Of a DNA stretch of 64,000 bases, positions 8,472 to 17,834 are shown piece by piece. The notes beneath the pieces are model-generated. The model worked only from the letters and a program-made list of their open reading frames with translations, did not search any database and had not been told where the DNA came from. How positions within the stretch are numbered: the first letter of the stretch is position 1; every line of letters begins with the position of its first letter. The DNA lies in the NCBI GenBank assembly GCA_020437395.1, contig JAGQWJ010000012.1:1-64000 (forward strand). The letters are read 5' to 3'. Both the position numbers and the translations under genes were made by a program. The DNA comes from Ignavibacteriota bacterium (GTDB lineage Bacteria > Bacteroidota > Ignavibacteria > Kapaibacteriales > UBA2268).

Positions 8472-10451
8472 CTAACCAATGATATTTTTGAAATCTGCGA
8501 AATTCAACTTATCTGCTAAGCCGATTGCAGCTTTCTTATAGCTTGCAGACATTTCCGGGTCATTTACTTCGACCACTTTTGATATATTAGTAATTGTTAG
8601 CAGTTTTAATTCTACGGGCAATTTCATCGACATTCGAGCTGCCAATCGCAATTTTTCTATAGCCTGAACTGTTCTTCCTTGTTCCGCATCGAGCAATGCA
8701 GTCGTATTCAAGATGAAACACTCTGCCTGGGCGTTCGGTTTCTCTTTCACTAATTGTGACGCCTCATTAATCATATTCTCCGCAGTCGTGTAATCATTTA
8801 GACTAATATAGCTTTTTGCAATCATAGATAGCAACTGTACTTTTTCAATCAACCTCAACCTATTAATATTGCTATGATATAGGTTTTCCGCCTTGCTGAT
8901 AGCATTCTCATATCTTGAAGCAAACATATCATCAAGAACCTCGTTTCTGGCTAGCACAAAATCAAATTCTTCGCTCAGATTTCCTACTACAATAGTTCCG
9001 CTAATATTTTCATCTTCGCTGTTACCGTTACCATTGTTTCCTCCTGACCCGTTTTTGTCGTTTTCTTCACCGTTAGTCCCTACTTCTGGGTTATATTGAT
9101 TAGCATATTCACTACTGATTCTTATCATTTGCTCAGACAATTCATCATTCTCGGCTTCCTTGCTGTGTGCAGCCAAATAAGGTGCTATTTGTTCCCTTTC
9201 GTCATCATCTGCGTTGTCATAAAGCTCTTTGAGCTCTTTGGAGACTATGCCGTGAAGAGCTATTTTCTCCTCATATTCAAGCCCACTATGAAAATATTCG
9301 TAGTAAAAAGCTTGTGTGAATTGATAAATGGTTGTCTTGACTCCATAGCGTAAATTAGCACCTATACTTCTAATAACCGTTGATTTCTGTGTTATCGTAC
9401 GTAGTCTTTGTATCACATCTACTACGTCAGTATTGAGCAGTTTACTCATCATATATGCAGAAAACTCACGACCCTCTGCACTACAAATAGCCAGTAAGTT
9501 CTTGTCGATATCACTAAGATCATTGATGTTTTCTGCCAAAGCGGCACTAGCGGTAACAGGCATGTGCACGTCATTAAGATTCAGAGTCAGCTCACCTGCT
9601 TCGTTGAACGGTGGATGTTTCTCAAAATAGTGCAAATATTCGTTGAGTATGCCAGGATTACCAAAGCTTTTTTCCATAACCCAACTAATAAATTCCTCGT
9701 TATCTTTGTAGTTGCTTAGGTTTGCTCGAAAGTAACTCTCAGTCTCTTTACTTTCCAGATTTTTCAATCTTATTCTTTTGATATCATGATTTTCGGTGAC
9801 TATCAATGGAAACAGTGGTATTGAAGGGTCAGAAAAATCCGATCTTCTATATGAAAAAACAAACAAAATTGCTTGGTTGCCATCTGCAAACCTTCGTATC
9901 ATCTCTACAGATGATGCATCAGCCCACTGCATATCGTCAACCATAAGCACCAGAGGTGATTTGTGAGCAAAGCTACAAAATGCGTTATAAAACTCATCTA
10001 TAGCACTCACTTTATCATCTGTCTTTTCTTGGCTCGATTCTTTTTTGTAGTCCTTCCAATCTTTGCTTATTTCCTTAACAGCGTAGAAAATTTCACCAGT
10101 TAATGGAAGCGATGCAAGTATAGAAATCCCTAATCTCTTTTTGAACCTCTCCTTCGCAGATTTATAATTACCCTCTAGCAAATTGTCCATAGCGGTAGAA
10201 AATGGCTTTAATTGCTGCAAATTTCCAACATTGAAATTACCAATTGGTGATTCGTTTTCTATCATCAACGAAATCACTCCATCGTCTTTCCTCGCAAGCT
10301 TCATCATCTCAGTCATTAAAAATGATTTACCTGAACCGCCCTCGCCTTCTATTGCGATTACACTACCACGACCATTTTTAAGATCTTTTAGTTTTTGTTG
10401 AAATAGCTCGATTTCGGAATCTATCCCAATTGGGAAATAGTTGTTTTCCAT
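8472..10451 (-). CDS. STAND-like AAA ATPase with C-terminal TPR region
   Basis: A 659-residue cytoplasmic protein. Walker A is GEGGSGKS at 36-43, and Walker B is LVLMVDDMQWADASS near 165-180; DDxQWAD is the hallmark of AAA_16/STAND signalling ATPases such as the MalT and adenylate-cyclase-linked families. A helical arm follows, then a Gly/Asn/Glu low-complexity linker near 450-475 (NGSGGNNGNGNSEDEN), then helix pairs that read as TPR-like repeats to the end. No effector domain (nuclease, TIR, protease, cyclase or DNA-binding) is visible, so the output is unknown. It is monocistronic, with a 157-base gap before the next gene. It could be a signalling scaffold or part of a defence response; only the ATPase architecture is supported. 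Confidence 0.8.
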   Translation of the reverse strand: MENNYFPIGIDSEIELFQQKLKDLKNGRGSVIAIEGEGGSGKSFLMTEMMKLARKDDGVISLMIENESPIGNFNVGNLQQLKPFSTAMDNLLEGNYKSAKERFKKRLGISILASLPLTGEIFYAVKEISKDWKDYKKESSQEKTDDKVSAIDEFYNAFCSFAHKSPLVLMVDDMQWADASSVEMIRRFADGNQAILFVFSYRRSDFSDPSIPLFPLIVTENHDIKRIRLKNLESKETESYFRANLSNYKDNEEFISWVMEKSFGNPGILNEYLHYFEKHPPFNEAGELTLNLNDVHMPVTASAALAENINDLSDIDKNLLAICSAEGREFSAYMMSKLLNTDVVDVIQRLRTITQKSTVIRSIGANLRYGVKTTIYQFTQAFYYEYFHSGLEYEEKIALHGIVSKELKELYDNADDDEREQIAPYLAAHSKEAENDELSEQMIRISSEYANQYNPEVGTNGEENDKNGSGGNNGNGNSEDENISGTIVVGNLSEEFDFVLARNEVLDDMFASRYENAISKAENLYHSNINRLRLIEKVQLLSMIAKSYISLNDYTTAENMINEASQLVKEKPNAQAECFILNTTALLDAEQGRTVQAIEKLRLAARMSMKLPVELKLLTITNISKVVEVNDPEMSASYKKAAIGLADKLNFADFKNIIG

Positions 10452-10608
10452 TACAATTTCTAATTATTTTTTATTCTTGTAACTAATATACAAAAACTGT
10501 TCCGAATATTGATTTCAGTAGTGATTATTTTATTCGTTTATTGATTTTGTTAGACTTTTGAGACGTATGCAATACGACTCTAATTTTTTTGTGCATCGGT
10601 ATTAACTA

Positions 10609-12123
10609 TTACTCGCCAACTACGAATTTCTTCGAATATTTCTTATCGCCAACATTAATATTCAGTAGATATGTTCCGAAAGGTCTTTTTCCGATGCTCA
10701 ATTCATATTTTTGCGAGTTATGTAGCCCTTTGTGTAGTGTCGTTAATGAATTTCCTGATAGGTCGAATAGTTCGATTGACAACTGCTCACCTATTGGTGA
10801 ATAAAGCTCTAAATTAATTTTGCCATCTTTAGTTGGGTTCGGATATACAGAGATTGGGCTTTCTTCTTCGGCTACTTCTACGCTAGTCAATCTATCTTTA
10901 AAAAAAGTTTCGTTTTCAATTAATTCAGCTTCTATTTTTTTTCTAGTATCCTCGTCCATATTTGGATAATCCTCATTCGGAGGCGTCATATTTATCTGAA
11001 TAACGAAACTAGCTGATTGATTAGCGGGTAATACAAATGGTATAGTAGGCATAAAGAATCTTTGATCTGTTTTTTGGGTTAGATTTTCGCTCCATGATAA
11101 AAAAGAACTCCAATATTCTATGTAATCATATTCATTTGGCAATTGTCTATACCCAAGAACTTGTAATTCTCGGCTGAATTCATAATTAAAGTCTATCAAG
11201 CCCCCTTGTGCAAGAGGCGTTTGTAGCCATTTGAAACTGATGTAACCAAACTCTTCGCCCTCTTCATATTCTTCCATCTCTGTTGCAAAAGAGACATACG
11301 AACTATCTTCTGGAAAGAGAATTATATCATTATCAATTCCAGTGAATGCATTTGTTATTTTTGTTATATCTATATCAAAGACAGGTGCAAAAGAAAGCTT
11401 TTTGAAATCATTTGCAGTATTATTGGTAATCACCCAATTGATAAAAACTACATTTTTTTGTACTACATTATCATAACTGTATACTCGTGTTTCCGCTTCA
11501 ATACCGACAGGTAATATTCGATTGTTATATATCTCAGAAATCGGATTCACATTCGTATCTGTGTCTTTGTAAATTGCAACTAAGTCCTCATCAGACTTGA
11601 ATAGTGGTTTACTTAGTGAGCGCGTTCTTTCAGATTCATATACTTTGTAATCGCCATAGTATGAACCGAGGTAATCACCGTCAGTCCATATAGGCCATCT
11701 AGGGGAATCTTTATTAGACAAATCCTGACCCGAATATTTGTCATAGCTATTAGAACTATATACTCTGTTTTTACTTGCATTGCTGGTATCTAATAATTTA
11801 CCATCAGAAACAGCACCAGGTACGAACCAACTATTTGCGTCCATAAAATTGTATGAATATTCGGGGAGATGAGATGTTTCCCCCGCCGCAAATTGCTCAC
11901 GAAGTAATATAAACCCACCGCCATATAAGTACTGTGCGTTTGAGCCGCGAGGCCAAATAAAACCCGATTTCTTAGTTACTGGGTTGTGGCCTACTATGCC
12001 GTTATTGGTTATAGTAAGCTCTATATTGCCTTTTGTGGATGTTACTGAGTGATTAACTGGAATCTGAGGAAAAACAGCCGAGAGCGCTGCTAAAAAGGCT
12101 AATAAGTATATCGTAGCTTTCAT
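10609..12123 (-). CDS. secreted protein with T9SS type A sorting domain
   Basis: A 504-residue protein starting MKATIYLLAFLAALSAVFPQ, a signal peptide. The chosen ATG overlaps the queE stop (TAATG); a start 27 bases upstream would put nine polar residues before the signal peptide. The body is beta-rich with aromatic and acidic residues, and I do not recognise a catalytic domain. The C-terminal ~80 residues are a T9SS type A sorting domain: SVYPNPTKDGKINLEL, ELFDLSGN, FGTYLLNINVGDKKYSKKFVV. It is therefore exported across the outer membrane by the Por system and probably surface-attached or released. Co-transcription with queE looks like read-through coupling and not a shared function. Confidence 0.85.
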   Translation of the reverse strand: MKATIYLLAFLAALSAVFPQIPVNHSVTSTKGNIELTITNNGIVGHNPVTKKSGFIWPRGSNAQYLYGGGFILLREQFAAGETSHLPEYSYNFMDANSWFVPGAVSDGKLLDTSNASKNRVYSSNSYDKYSGQDLSNKDSPRWPIWTDGDYLGSYYGDYKVYESERTRSLSKPLFKSDEDLVAIYKDTDTNVNPISEIYNNRILPVGIEAETRVYSYDNVVQKNVVFINWVITNNTANDFKKLSFAPVFDIDITKITNAFTGIDNDIILFPEDSSYVSFATEMEEYEEGEEFGYISFKWLQTPLAQGGLIDFNYEFSRELQVLGYRQLPNEYDYIEYWSSFLSWSENLTQKTDQRFFMPTIPFVLPANQSASFVIQINMTPPNEDYPNMDEDTRKKIEAELIENETFFKDRLTSVEVAEEESPISVYPNPTKDGKINLELYSPIGEQLSIELFDLSGNSLTTLHKGLHNSQKYELSIGKRPFGTYLLNINVGDKKYSKKFVVGE

Positions 12124-12791
12124 TACACTCCTCGAGTATTTGGTTCCCATATAAATTTGTGCATTTGCATTTGCATTCTAACTGGTAGCTTATCTTCTAA
12201 TATCCAGTTCGCTAATTCTACTGGCTCTATCTCTCCGAATACTGGCGAGAACAAAACTTCACTTACCCTGTTGAATAAATAATACTCACGGCATTTATCA
12301 ACTGCCCAATCGTAGTCAACTCTGTCTTTGATTACGAACTTAACTTCGTCTTTTTCATCTAGCTTAGCTATATTATTATAGTCATTCTTTTTGTGCATTC
12401 CCGAACCAGGACATTTTAAATCGAGAATCTTCACCGCTTCTTTAGGTACTTTTCCTATGTCTTGTTGTCCATTCGTCTCTATTACTACATCATATCCACG
12501 ATTAAGTGCCTCTTCTACTAATACTCCAATTTCTTTTTGTTCTAATGGCTCACCGCCAGTTAACATAAGGAATTTGCAATTATATTTCTCGACTTCTCCG
12601 AATATATCTTCTATACTCATTAGCTTTTCCGTTTGCTTTCTCTCTAATGCGTATGGAGTATCGCACCAAGTACATCGGAGCAAACAGCCTTGCATACGAA
12701 CAAAAACACATGGCTTACCACTACGGCTACCTTCACCTTGAATAGAGTAAAATATTTCGTTTACGTTGTATTTTATTTCGTCTTTGTTCAT
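12123..12791 (-). CDS. queE: 7-carboxy-7-deazaguanine synthase QueE
   Basis: A 222-residue radical SAM enzyme that converts 6-carboxy-tetrahydropterin to 7-carboxy-7-deazaguanine in queuosine (preQ0) synthesis. It shows FYSIQGEGSRSGKPCVFVR, the cluster-binding CLLRCTWC (CX3CX2C), the TGGEP motif for SAM binding, and LDLKCPGSGMH. Its length is typical. Its stop codon overlaps the start of the following T9SS gene. No queC, queD or queF is next to it, so the rest of the pathway lies elsewhere. Identification is firm. Confidence 0.95.
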   Translation of the reverse strand: MNKDEIKYNVNEIFYSIQGEGSRSGKPCVFVRMQGCLLRCTWCDTPYALERKQTEKLMSIEDIFGEVEKYNCKFLMLTGGEPLEQKEIGVLVEEALNRGYDVVIETNGQQDIGKVPKEAVKILDLKCPGSGMHKKNDYNNIAKLDEKDEVKFVIKDRVDYDWAVDKCREYYLFNRVSEVLFSPVFGEIEPVELANWILEDKLPVRMQMQMHKFIWEPNTRGV

Positions 12792-12821
12792 TTTAATAAC
12801 ACATTAACTATTATAAAGTTA

Positions 12822-14231
12822 CTAAATTTTCTCTAAAACTGCAATTGATTCGATGTGATATGTTTGTGGGAACATATCAACTGGTAATACGCTCACTACT
12901 TTATAATTTGCTCCTAACAATTGGCAATCTCTCGCCTGTGTTGATGGATTGCAGCTTACATATACTATTTTAGGAGCGCCAATTTTTAATATATGTTCCA
13001 CCAAATTAGTGTGCATACCAGCACGAGGGGGATCTATAAATATAACATCTGGCGAAGGCAATTTGTCAAGTAAATCCGGTGTATCTTTCGAGTGTAAATC
13101 TGCAACTTGGAAAGAGGCATTCTCGATTCCATTTAACTTTGCATTTACTTTTGCGTCTGATATTGATGATTCGACCAACTCAACCCCATGTATCTCCCTT
13201 ACTCGATTAGCAGCTGGTAGAGCAATAGAACCAGTGCCGCAGTACAAATCCCAAGCCACCATATTATTGTCCAATTCAACGGAATCTAATATTTTCTCAA
13301 TAAAATTATTGAGCTGAATTCTATTAGTTTGGAAAAATGAAAAAGGTGAAATTCTGAAGTCAACTCCGAGAATATTATCCATCAAATACTCATTACCTAA
13401 AACAAGTCTCGACGAATCAATTGCCACTGGTGAAGGACCTGCATTAATAGCGTGTATGAAATTAATTTCTCCTTCTATACTTTCGGAAAGTAAAAGTGCC
13501 AATTCGTTGATTTTGTTGTCATATTCTTCGTTAGTTGCATTCGTTGTCAACACTATCATAATACCATCGTTCGAACTACTATGGCGGATTATCAGCTCCC
13601 TCAAATAACCGATTTTTTCTTTTTTATCAAATGCAGAAATTCCATTTTCCAGTGCAAAATTTCTTACAATACTTAGTATTGCGTTACCATTTTCCGGATG
13701 AATGTGACATTTTTTAATATCAAGAACTTTCTCGAAGGCACCAGGGGTGTGGAGTCCTAGAGCGAACTCTTTGTTTTCGATTTCATCATAGGTCTCTATT
13801 TCTTTCCTAGTTACCCACCGTTTCGCACTGAAAGTAAAATCCATTTTATTTCGATAATTGAACTCTTCGGAACTTGGAACAACATCTAATATATTCGTTT
13901 TTATTTTTCCAATTCTTTGGAAAGCGTCTATAACGTGTTGCTTCTTCCATTTTAATTGGTTTCGATAATCCATATTTTGCCAACTACACCCTCCACAATC
14001 ATCGAAGTACTCGCAACGAGGTTCTATCCTCTCGTGGCCTTTCTCAAGAACTTTAACTAATCCTGCTTCGTTGTAACTTTTACGCTTCTTCTTCACATAA
14101 GCTTCCACAATATCGCCAGGTACAACTTTTTTTATAAAATGTACTTTGTCATTGTGTCGAGCAATTGCTTTACCTTCAAAGCCAATAGACTCTATAGTAA
14201 GCTCTATATTTCGCTTTTGTTTCTTTGTCAT
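12822..14231 (-). CDS. rlmD: 23S rRNA (uracil-5-)-methyltransferase RlmD/RumA family
   Basis: A 469-residue TrmA/RumA-family enzyme. It has an N-terminal TRAM domain (about 1-65), an iron-sulfur cluster signature CEYFDDCGGC followed later by KKCHIHPE (CX5CX2C...C), the SAM motif WDLYCGTGSIALPAA, the DPPRAGMH motif, and catalytic-cysteine region YVSCNPST. It methylates uracil C5 in 23S rRNA; relatives differ in whether they act on U1939, U747 or both, and sequence alone cannot choose. I started at MTKKQKRN (14231) and not at an ATG 24 bases upstream, because the shorter form matches the family and the extension overlaps a terminator region. Confidence 0.9.
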   Translation of the reverse strand: MTKKQKRNIELTIESIGFEGKAIARHNDKVHFIKKVVPGDIVEAYVKKKRKSYNEAGLVKVLEKGHERIEPRCEYFDDCGGCSWQNMDYRNQLKWKKQHVIDAFQRIGKIKTNILDVVPSSEEFNYRNKMDFTFSAKRWVTRKEIETYDEIENKEFALGLHTPGAFEKVLDIKKCHIHPENGNAILSIVRNFALENGISAFDKKEKIGYLRELIIRHSSSNDGIMIVLTTNATNEEYDNKINELALLLSESIEGEINFIHAINAGPSPVAIDSSRLVLGNEYLMDNILGVDFRISPFSFFQTNRIQLNNFIEKILDSVELDNNMVAWDLYCGTGSIALPAANRVREIHGVELVESSISDAKVNAKLNGIENASFQVADLHSKDTPDLLDKLPSPDVIFIDPPRAGMHTNLVEHILKIGAPKIVYVSCNPSTQARDCQLLGANYKVVSVLPVDMFPQTYHIESIAVLEKI

Positions 14232-14249
14232 TATCGTTTTAAATAAAAC

Positions 14250-14279
14250 AAGCACTAATCAAAATTTAGATTAATGCTT
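14250..14279 (-). terminator. terminator downstream of the YCII-like gene
   Basis: On the minus strand an 11-base stem (AAGCATTAATC / GATTAGTGCTT) with one G-U wobble and an 8-base loop is followed by TGTTTTATTT. The wobble pairs only in the minus-strand RNA, which supports that orientation. It separates the envelope cluster (14309-17748) from rlmD. Confidence 0.6.
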
Positions 14280-14308
14280 AGGGTTTACAAAATTTATATA
14301 TTTTTCTA

Positions 14309-14629
14309 TTAATTCAGCGATAGCTCAGGTAACTTATGCTTAGAGTTATTATAAAACATAAGCCCTACTGTATTAAAAGTCATAAACTTAAACATAGGGA
14401 ATTGCTCTGTTATAACCCTAACTTCTTCCTTAGACCCCGCAACTACTACAACCCATAAGCTAGTTCTATCATCAGAAAGTCCATAGCTCAAAATAATACC
14501 CTTGTCCATCAATTCCACTACAAAATCACGCTGTGCCGCAACTAATGTATAGAATTCTGTCGGAGGGTTGTCCGGCATTTTTATTTCAATCATAAAATGC
14601 TTCAATATATTAAAATTCTTCGCATCCAT
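14309..14629 (-). CDS. small YCII/muconolactone-isomerase-like protein
   Basis: A 106-residue protein with the length and pattern of a dimeric alpha/beta-barrel (ferredoxin-like) protein: HFMIEIKMPD, helix with VAAQRDFVVELMDKG, strand ILSYGLSDDRTSLWVVVVAGS, helix SKEEVRVITEQFP. This resembles the muconolactone isomerase-like or YCII-related families, which include many members of unknown function. No degradation pathway genes are nearby. It ends the glycosyltransferase-barrel cluster, 10 bases after the GT9 gene, and is followed by a terminator. The fold is a moderate-confidence inference; the activity is unknown. Confidence 0.5.
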   Translation of the reverse strand: MDAKNFNILKHFMIEIKMPDNPPTEFYTLVAAQRDFVVELMDKGIILSYGLSDDRTSLWVVVVAGSKEEVRVITEQFPMFKFMTFNTVGLMFYNNSKHKLPELSLN

Positions 14630-14639
14630 AAAATAATAC

Positions 14640-15716
14640 CTATGCTTTTAAATTTCTTTTTATTGCCTTAAAAATTGCTTCAGCAGTAACGTGTTCTATA
14701 CAGCTGTAATCTTCGTTAGTACATTTTGGGCTAAAATAACATTGGCACTTTTTCACTGGCTCAACTATTTGCCCCCTTCCATATAGTTCAAACTCATTTG
14801 AGTTGAATATATTGTTTATTAGTACAATTGGCTTTTTAAGCCCTATAGCAAGATGCGATGCCATAGTAACAACACTGACTACCAAATCGCATTTATTTAT
14901 CAATGAGATGAACTTTTCAAGCGAAAAATGACCAAGATAAGTTGCTTTTGTTACATCAGCCAAATACTCATTTTTGTGGTGTTCTTGTGACCCACCCAAA
15001 AGCAAAGGATAATAGCCCTTTTTTTGGATTGCTTTTATCAATTCAATCCAAGTGCTATCTGGTATTAACCTACTTGTCCATCTGTCTCCACATCCTGTGT
15101 TGAGACCTATGATCTTCTTTTTTCCATTGTCAATAGACCAATAATGGTCTTCTACATCTATTAAATATTCTTGTTTCTCGAATTTCCAACCGCAAATCTC
15201 AAAAATTTCCTGTGGGTATGACTTTGTATTTTTCTTATTAATATCGTCGAATAGACCAGTCATAAATTTGGGTTCAGCCCTTTGATCAATCGGTGCCGGT
15301 TTGCCTTTTTCAAGAGTGAAACCAACTTTATTTTTTGCGACAATTGATTTTGTCAACGCACATGCTTCGTAGTCTTTATCAAGATTAATGACTACGTCAA
15401 ATTCTGTGTTTTGGAGCTGCAGTATGGACTTATGGTCTAGTTTTAATATTTTGTCTATGGCCGAAGGTAAGATATTTGGATATTCTGTAACCCACCATAT
15501 TTCCTTATCTCTATGAACTTCCCATAGCTTATGTAGCAAAGGAGTTGTACGAATAACATCTCCAATTGCGCCCAATTTTATTATAAGTATTTTGCCTGTT
15601 TTTTTATCATAGAATTGACAATTATCACAATGTACTCCATATTTCTTATGTGGTTTGCAAGGTATATGCCCCAGAAAATGCTTGCAATCACTATGGTAAA
15701 TTTGTTTTTTTGTCAT
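14640..15716 (-). CDS. glycosyltransferase family 9 (heptosyltransferase-like)
   Basis: A 358-residue GT9 protein. The nucleotide-sugar fold begins at ILIIKLGAIGDVIRTTPLL, the classic GT9 N-terminal motif, and the C-terminal domain has GLNTGCGDRWTSR, LLLGGSQEHHKNE and a VVTMASHLAIGLKKPIV acceptor-side motif. Such enzymes add heptose or related sugars to lipopolysaccharide or other envelope glycans. Unusually, the protein is flanked by cysteine clusters: four Cys in the first ~35 residues (CKHFLGHIPC ... CDNC) and four near the end (CQCYFSPKC ... C), which look metal-binding. Its start codon directly abuts the stop of the upstream barrel gene, so the genes form an operon. Confidence 0.85.
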   Translation of the reverse strand: MTKKQIYHSDCKHFLGHIPCKPHKKYGVHCDNCQFYDKKTGKILIIKLGAIGDVIRTTPLLHKLWEVHRDKEIWWVTEYPNILPSAIDKILKLDHKSILQLQNTEFDVVINLDKDYEACALTKSIVAKNKVGFTLEKGKPAPIDQRAEPKFMTGLFDDINKKNTKSYPQEIFEICGWKFEKQEYLIDVEDHYWSIDNGKKKIIGLNTGCGDRWTSRLIPDSTWIELIKAIQKKGYYPLLLGGSQEHHKNEYLADVTKATYLGHFSLEKFISLINKCDLVVSVVTMASHLAIGLKKPIVLINNIFNSNEFELYGRGQIVEPVKKCQCYFSPKCTNEDYSCIEHVTAEAIFKAIKRNLKA

Positions 15717-16505
15717 TTAGTCAAATCGATATTGAATCATCAAAGAAAAATAGAAATTGTAGGTTAATTCTTCTTCCAATTCGTAACCAAATCCAGAAAT
15801 TAAAACTTCTTTAGAATAGGGAGTCAAAAGTTGACCTCGATTATTATCTCTTCCAACGGCATTGAGCACATCTAAACCCCAACTAACATTTATCATATAG
15901 TTTTCGTGAACTTCACCTTCTATTCCTAACTTTACTAATCCACCCATTCTACCAGCGCTTTCTTTGCTGATACTTCTTTGAGAAAGTAATTCGTCATTAG
16001 CCCTTGAGTTCTCATTCAAAATTAACTCAGAGCCATGAATATAGTTATATCGCATCTCTACGCCAGCATAGAATGATGACATAGCAGTAGGAAAACGAAA
16101 TAACGTATAATTTATACCTACTAACGGAGAAAGTACGTTCAAAGAGTGCGAAAATTTAAAAATACTTATATCGCCAGGGAATTTCTCTCTAGCACTATAG
16201 ATTGTATAGTTAACGCCACCAACTAATCTCCAATCACCAACTTCGTCTAATTTGTATTGACCAACAATCTCTATACCAGGCATTGCACCGTTGAAACTGC
16301 CACCAGGTATGGATGAATTAATTGGACGCAATGTATTGATAGCTGGGTTATCTCCTAATATTTTAGTAGTAGTAAATGCAACACCCAGACTATACTCATA
16401 GTCATATACATCGGCTTTTGTTTGCGAAGGCATTAGTAAAACTAACAACAATGCCGCAAACAACGATAAACTATTATAATTTTTCTCTGATTTGATATTC
16501 TTCAT
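15717..16505 (-). CDS. outer-membrane beta-barrel protein
   Basis: A 262-residue protein with a signal peptide (hydrophobic LFAALLLVLLMPSQTKA) followed by alternating amphipathic strands rich in Tyr and Gly and ending YNFYFSLMIQYRFD, a C-terminal aromatic residue pattern typical of outer-membrane barrels. It overlaps the 3' end of the GT2 gene by 32 bases and directly precedes the GT9 gene. It is probably a porin or a structural barrel tied to envelope assembly. I do not recognise a named family. Confidence 0.7.
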   Translation of the reverse strand: MKNIKSEKNYNSLSLFAALLLVLLMPSQTKADVYDYEYSLGVAFTTTKILGDNPAINTLRPINSSIPGGSFNGAMPGIEIVGQYKLDEVGDWRLVGGVNYTIYSAREKFPGDISIFKFSHSLNVLSPLVGINYTLFRFPTAMSSFYAGVEMRYNYIHGSELILNENSRANDELLSQRSISKESAGRMGGLVKLGIEGEVHENYMINVSWGLDVLNAVGRDNNRGQLLTPYSKEVLISGFGYELEEELTYNFYFSLMIQYRFD

Positions 16506-17748
16506 CTCTTTTAAAGTTTTTAACTATCATTTCGCCCAATAATCCAAGCGAAACTAACTGAACACCTACTATTATCAATGCAATTCCCAAAAGTGCAGCA
16601 GGACGATTACTCAAAAAAGTATCCCCCATAATCCACTCTACTGTAAGCCATGCATCTATACCAAAACCAACGAGTCCCATTATTGTACCTACAGTTCCGA
16701 AGAAATGCAATGGTCTTTTTAAATATCTTGATGTAAACAATAGAGTAATTAAATCAAGAAATCCTTTAACGTATCTCGAAGCTCCAAATTTTGTTTTACC
16801 ATGCTTTCTTGGATGATGGAGTACTGGAATCTCTGTTATTCTAAATCCATTCCAATGAGCTAAAACTGGCAAGTATCGGTGCATTTCACCATAGATGTCC
16901 AAAGACTTCGCCGCTTCCGATCTATATGCTTTCAATCCACAATTGAAATCATGCAATTTTAATCCGCTTGCTTTTGCAGTTACGTAATTGAAAAACTTAG
17001 ACGGTAAAGTTTTATTTATTGGGTCATTTCTTTTCTTCTTCCATCCGGAAACCAAATCATAGCCTTCTCTGATTTTTGACATTAGATTAGGTATTTCCAT
17101 AGGGTCGTCTTGCAAATCTGCATCCATTGTAATTATCACGGCACCTTTTGCTGCCTTAAAACCAACTGATAATGCTGCTGATTTACCATAATTTCGTCTG
17201 AATCTAATAGCTTTGAATTTCGGATTTTTCTTGTTTATCTCTTTCATAACCGAAAATGTGCTATCTGTTGAACCATCATCTATAAATAGAACTTCGTAAT
17301 TATTCTTTGATTCTCTTTCTAATACTCTTTCTAATTGCTTGCTCAGTTCTATGAGCGAATCTTCCTCATTGTAAGTAGGTATAACTACTGATATTAGTGG
17401 TCTATTTGACTGTTTTTTCTTTACTTTTCTGTTTTCCGGTTTAGAAGAATTTGCTTGCTCTTTGCTGCTATTCGTTTTGGGTTCAGACTTAGGGTTATTA
17501 TCTCTTCTTATCTTGTTTCTCTTCTTTCTCTCTTGAGCATATTCTCGCTTTACACTGTTTTTTTCGTCAGTTTTTCTATTATCATGGCTAACTTTGTTAT
17601 CAGTTGTCTTATCTACATTACTTGAATCTTTATTAACGACAGTTCTATTCGCACGGTTCCTTCTGGGACCATTATCCTTTATACTAAGTTCATCAACTAG
17701 TTTAGTTGATTCATTTAACTTTTCAGATGGGTTAGTGTCTTGATTCAT
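16474..17748 (-). CDS. DPM1/GtrB-like family 2 glycosyltransferase with long charged N-tail
   Basis: A 424-residue protein. Residues 1-115 are a disordered-looking N-terminal tail rich in Asn, Lys, Arg, Asp and Glu (NSSKEQANSSKPENRKVKKK). A GT2 catalytic domain follows with SVVIPTYNEEDSL, the acidic DDGSTDST and DADLQDDP (DxD-like), and a C-terminal pair of transmembrane helices (about 345-410) as in polyprenyl-phosphate sugar transferases. It probably transfers a sugar to undecaprenyl phosphate for export. The tail is absent from ordinary DPM1-like enzymes. It heads the cluster GT2, barrel, GT9, YCII-like, all on the minus strand with overlaps or tiny gaps. Confidence 0.85.
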   Translation of the reverse strand: MNQDTNPSEKLNESTKLVDELSIKDNGPRRNRANRTVVNKDSSNVDKTTDNKVSHDNRKTDEKNSVKREYAQERKKRNKIRRDNNPKSEPKTNSSKEQANSSKPENRKVKKKQSNRPLISVVIPTYNEEDSLIELSKQLERVLERESKNNYEVLFIDDGSTDSTFSVMKEINKKNPKFKAIRFRRNYGKSAALSVGFKAAKGAVIITMDADLQDDPMEIPNLMSKIREGYDLVSGWKKKRNDPINKTLPSKFFNYVTAKASGLKLHDFNCGLKAYRSEAAKSLDIYGEMHRYLPVLAHWNGFRITEIPVLHHPRKHGKTKFGASRYVKGFLDLITLLFTSRYLKRPLHFFGTVGTIMGLVGFGIDAWLTVEWIMGDTFLSNRPAALLGIALIIVGVQLVSLGLLGEMIVKNFKRDEEYQIREKL

Positions 17749-17834
17749 ATTCTTATTCGTTTCTATATCTTTTCCCTAAATATAATCTGACTATGTTCTA
17801 ATAACAATTAATTCTTAGATTAGTCACATCAATT

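Noticed and set aside
8893-9099. Small plus-strand frame with Ser/Pro-rich residues
   Set aside because: Antisense to the Gly/Asn linker of the ATPase gene; no start signals.
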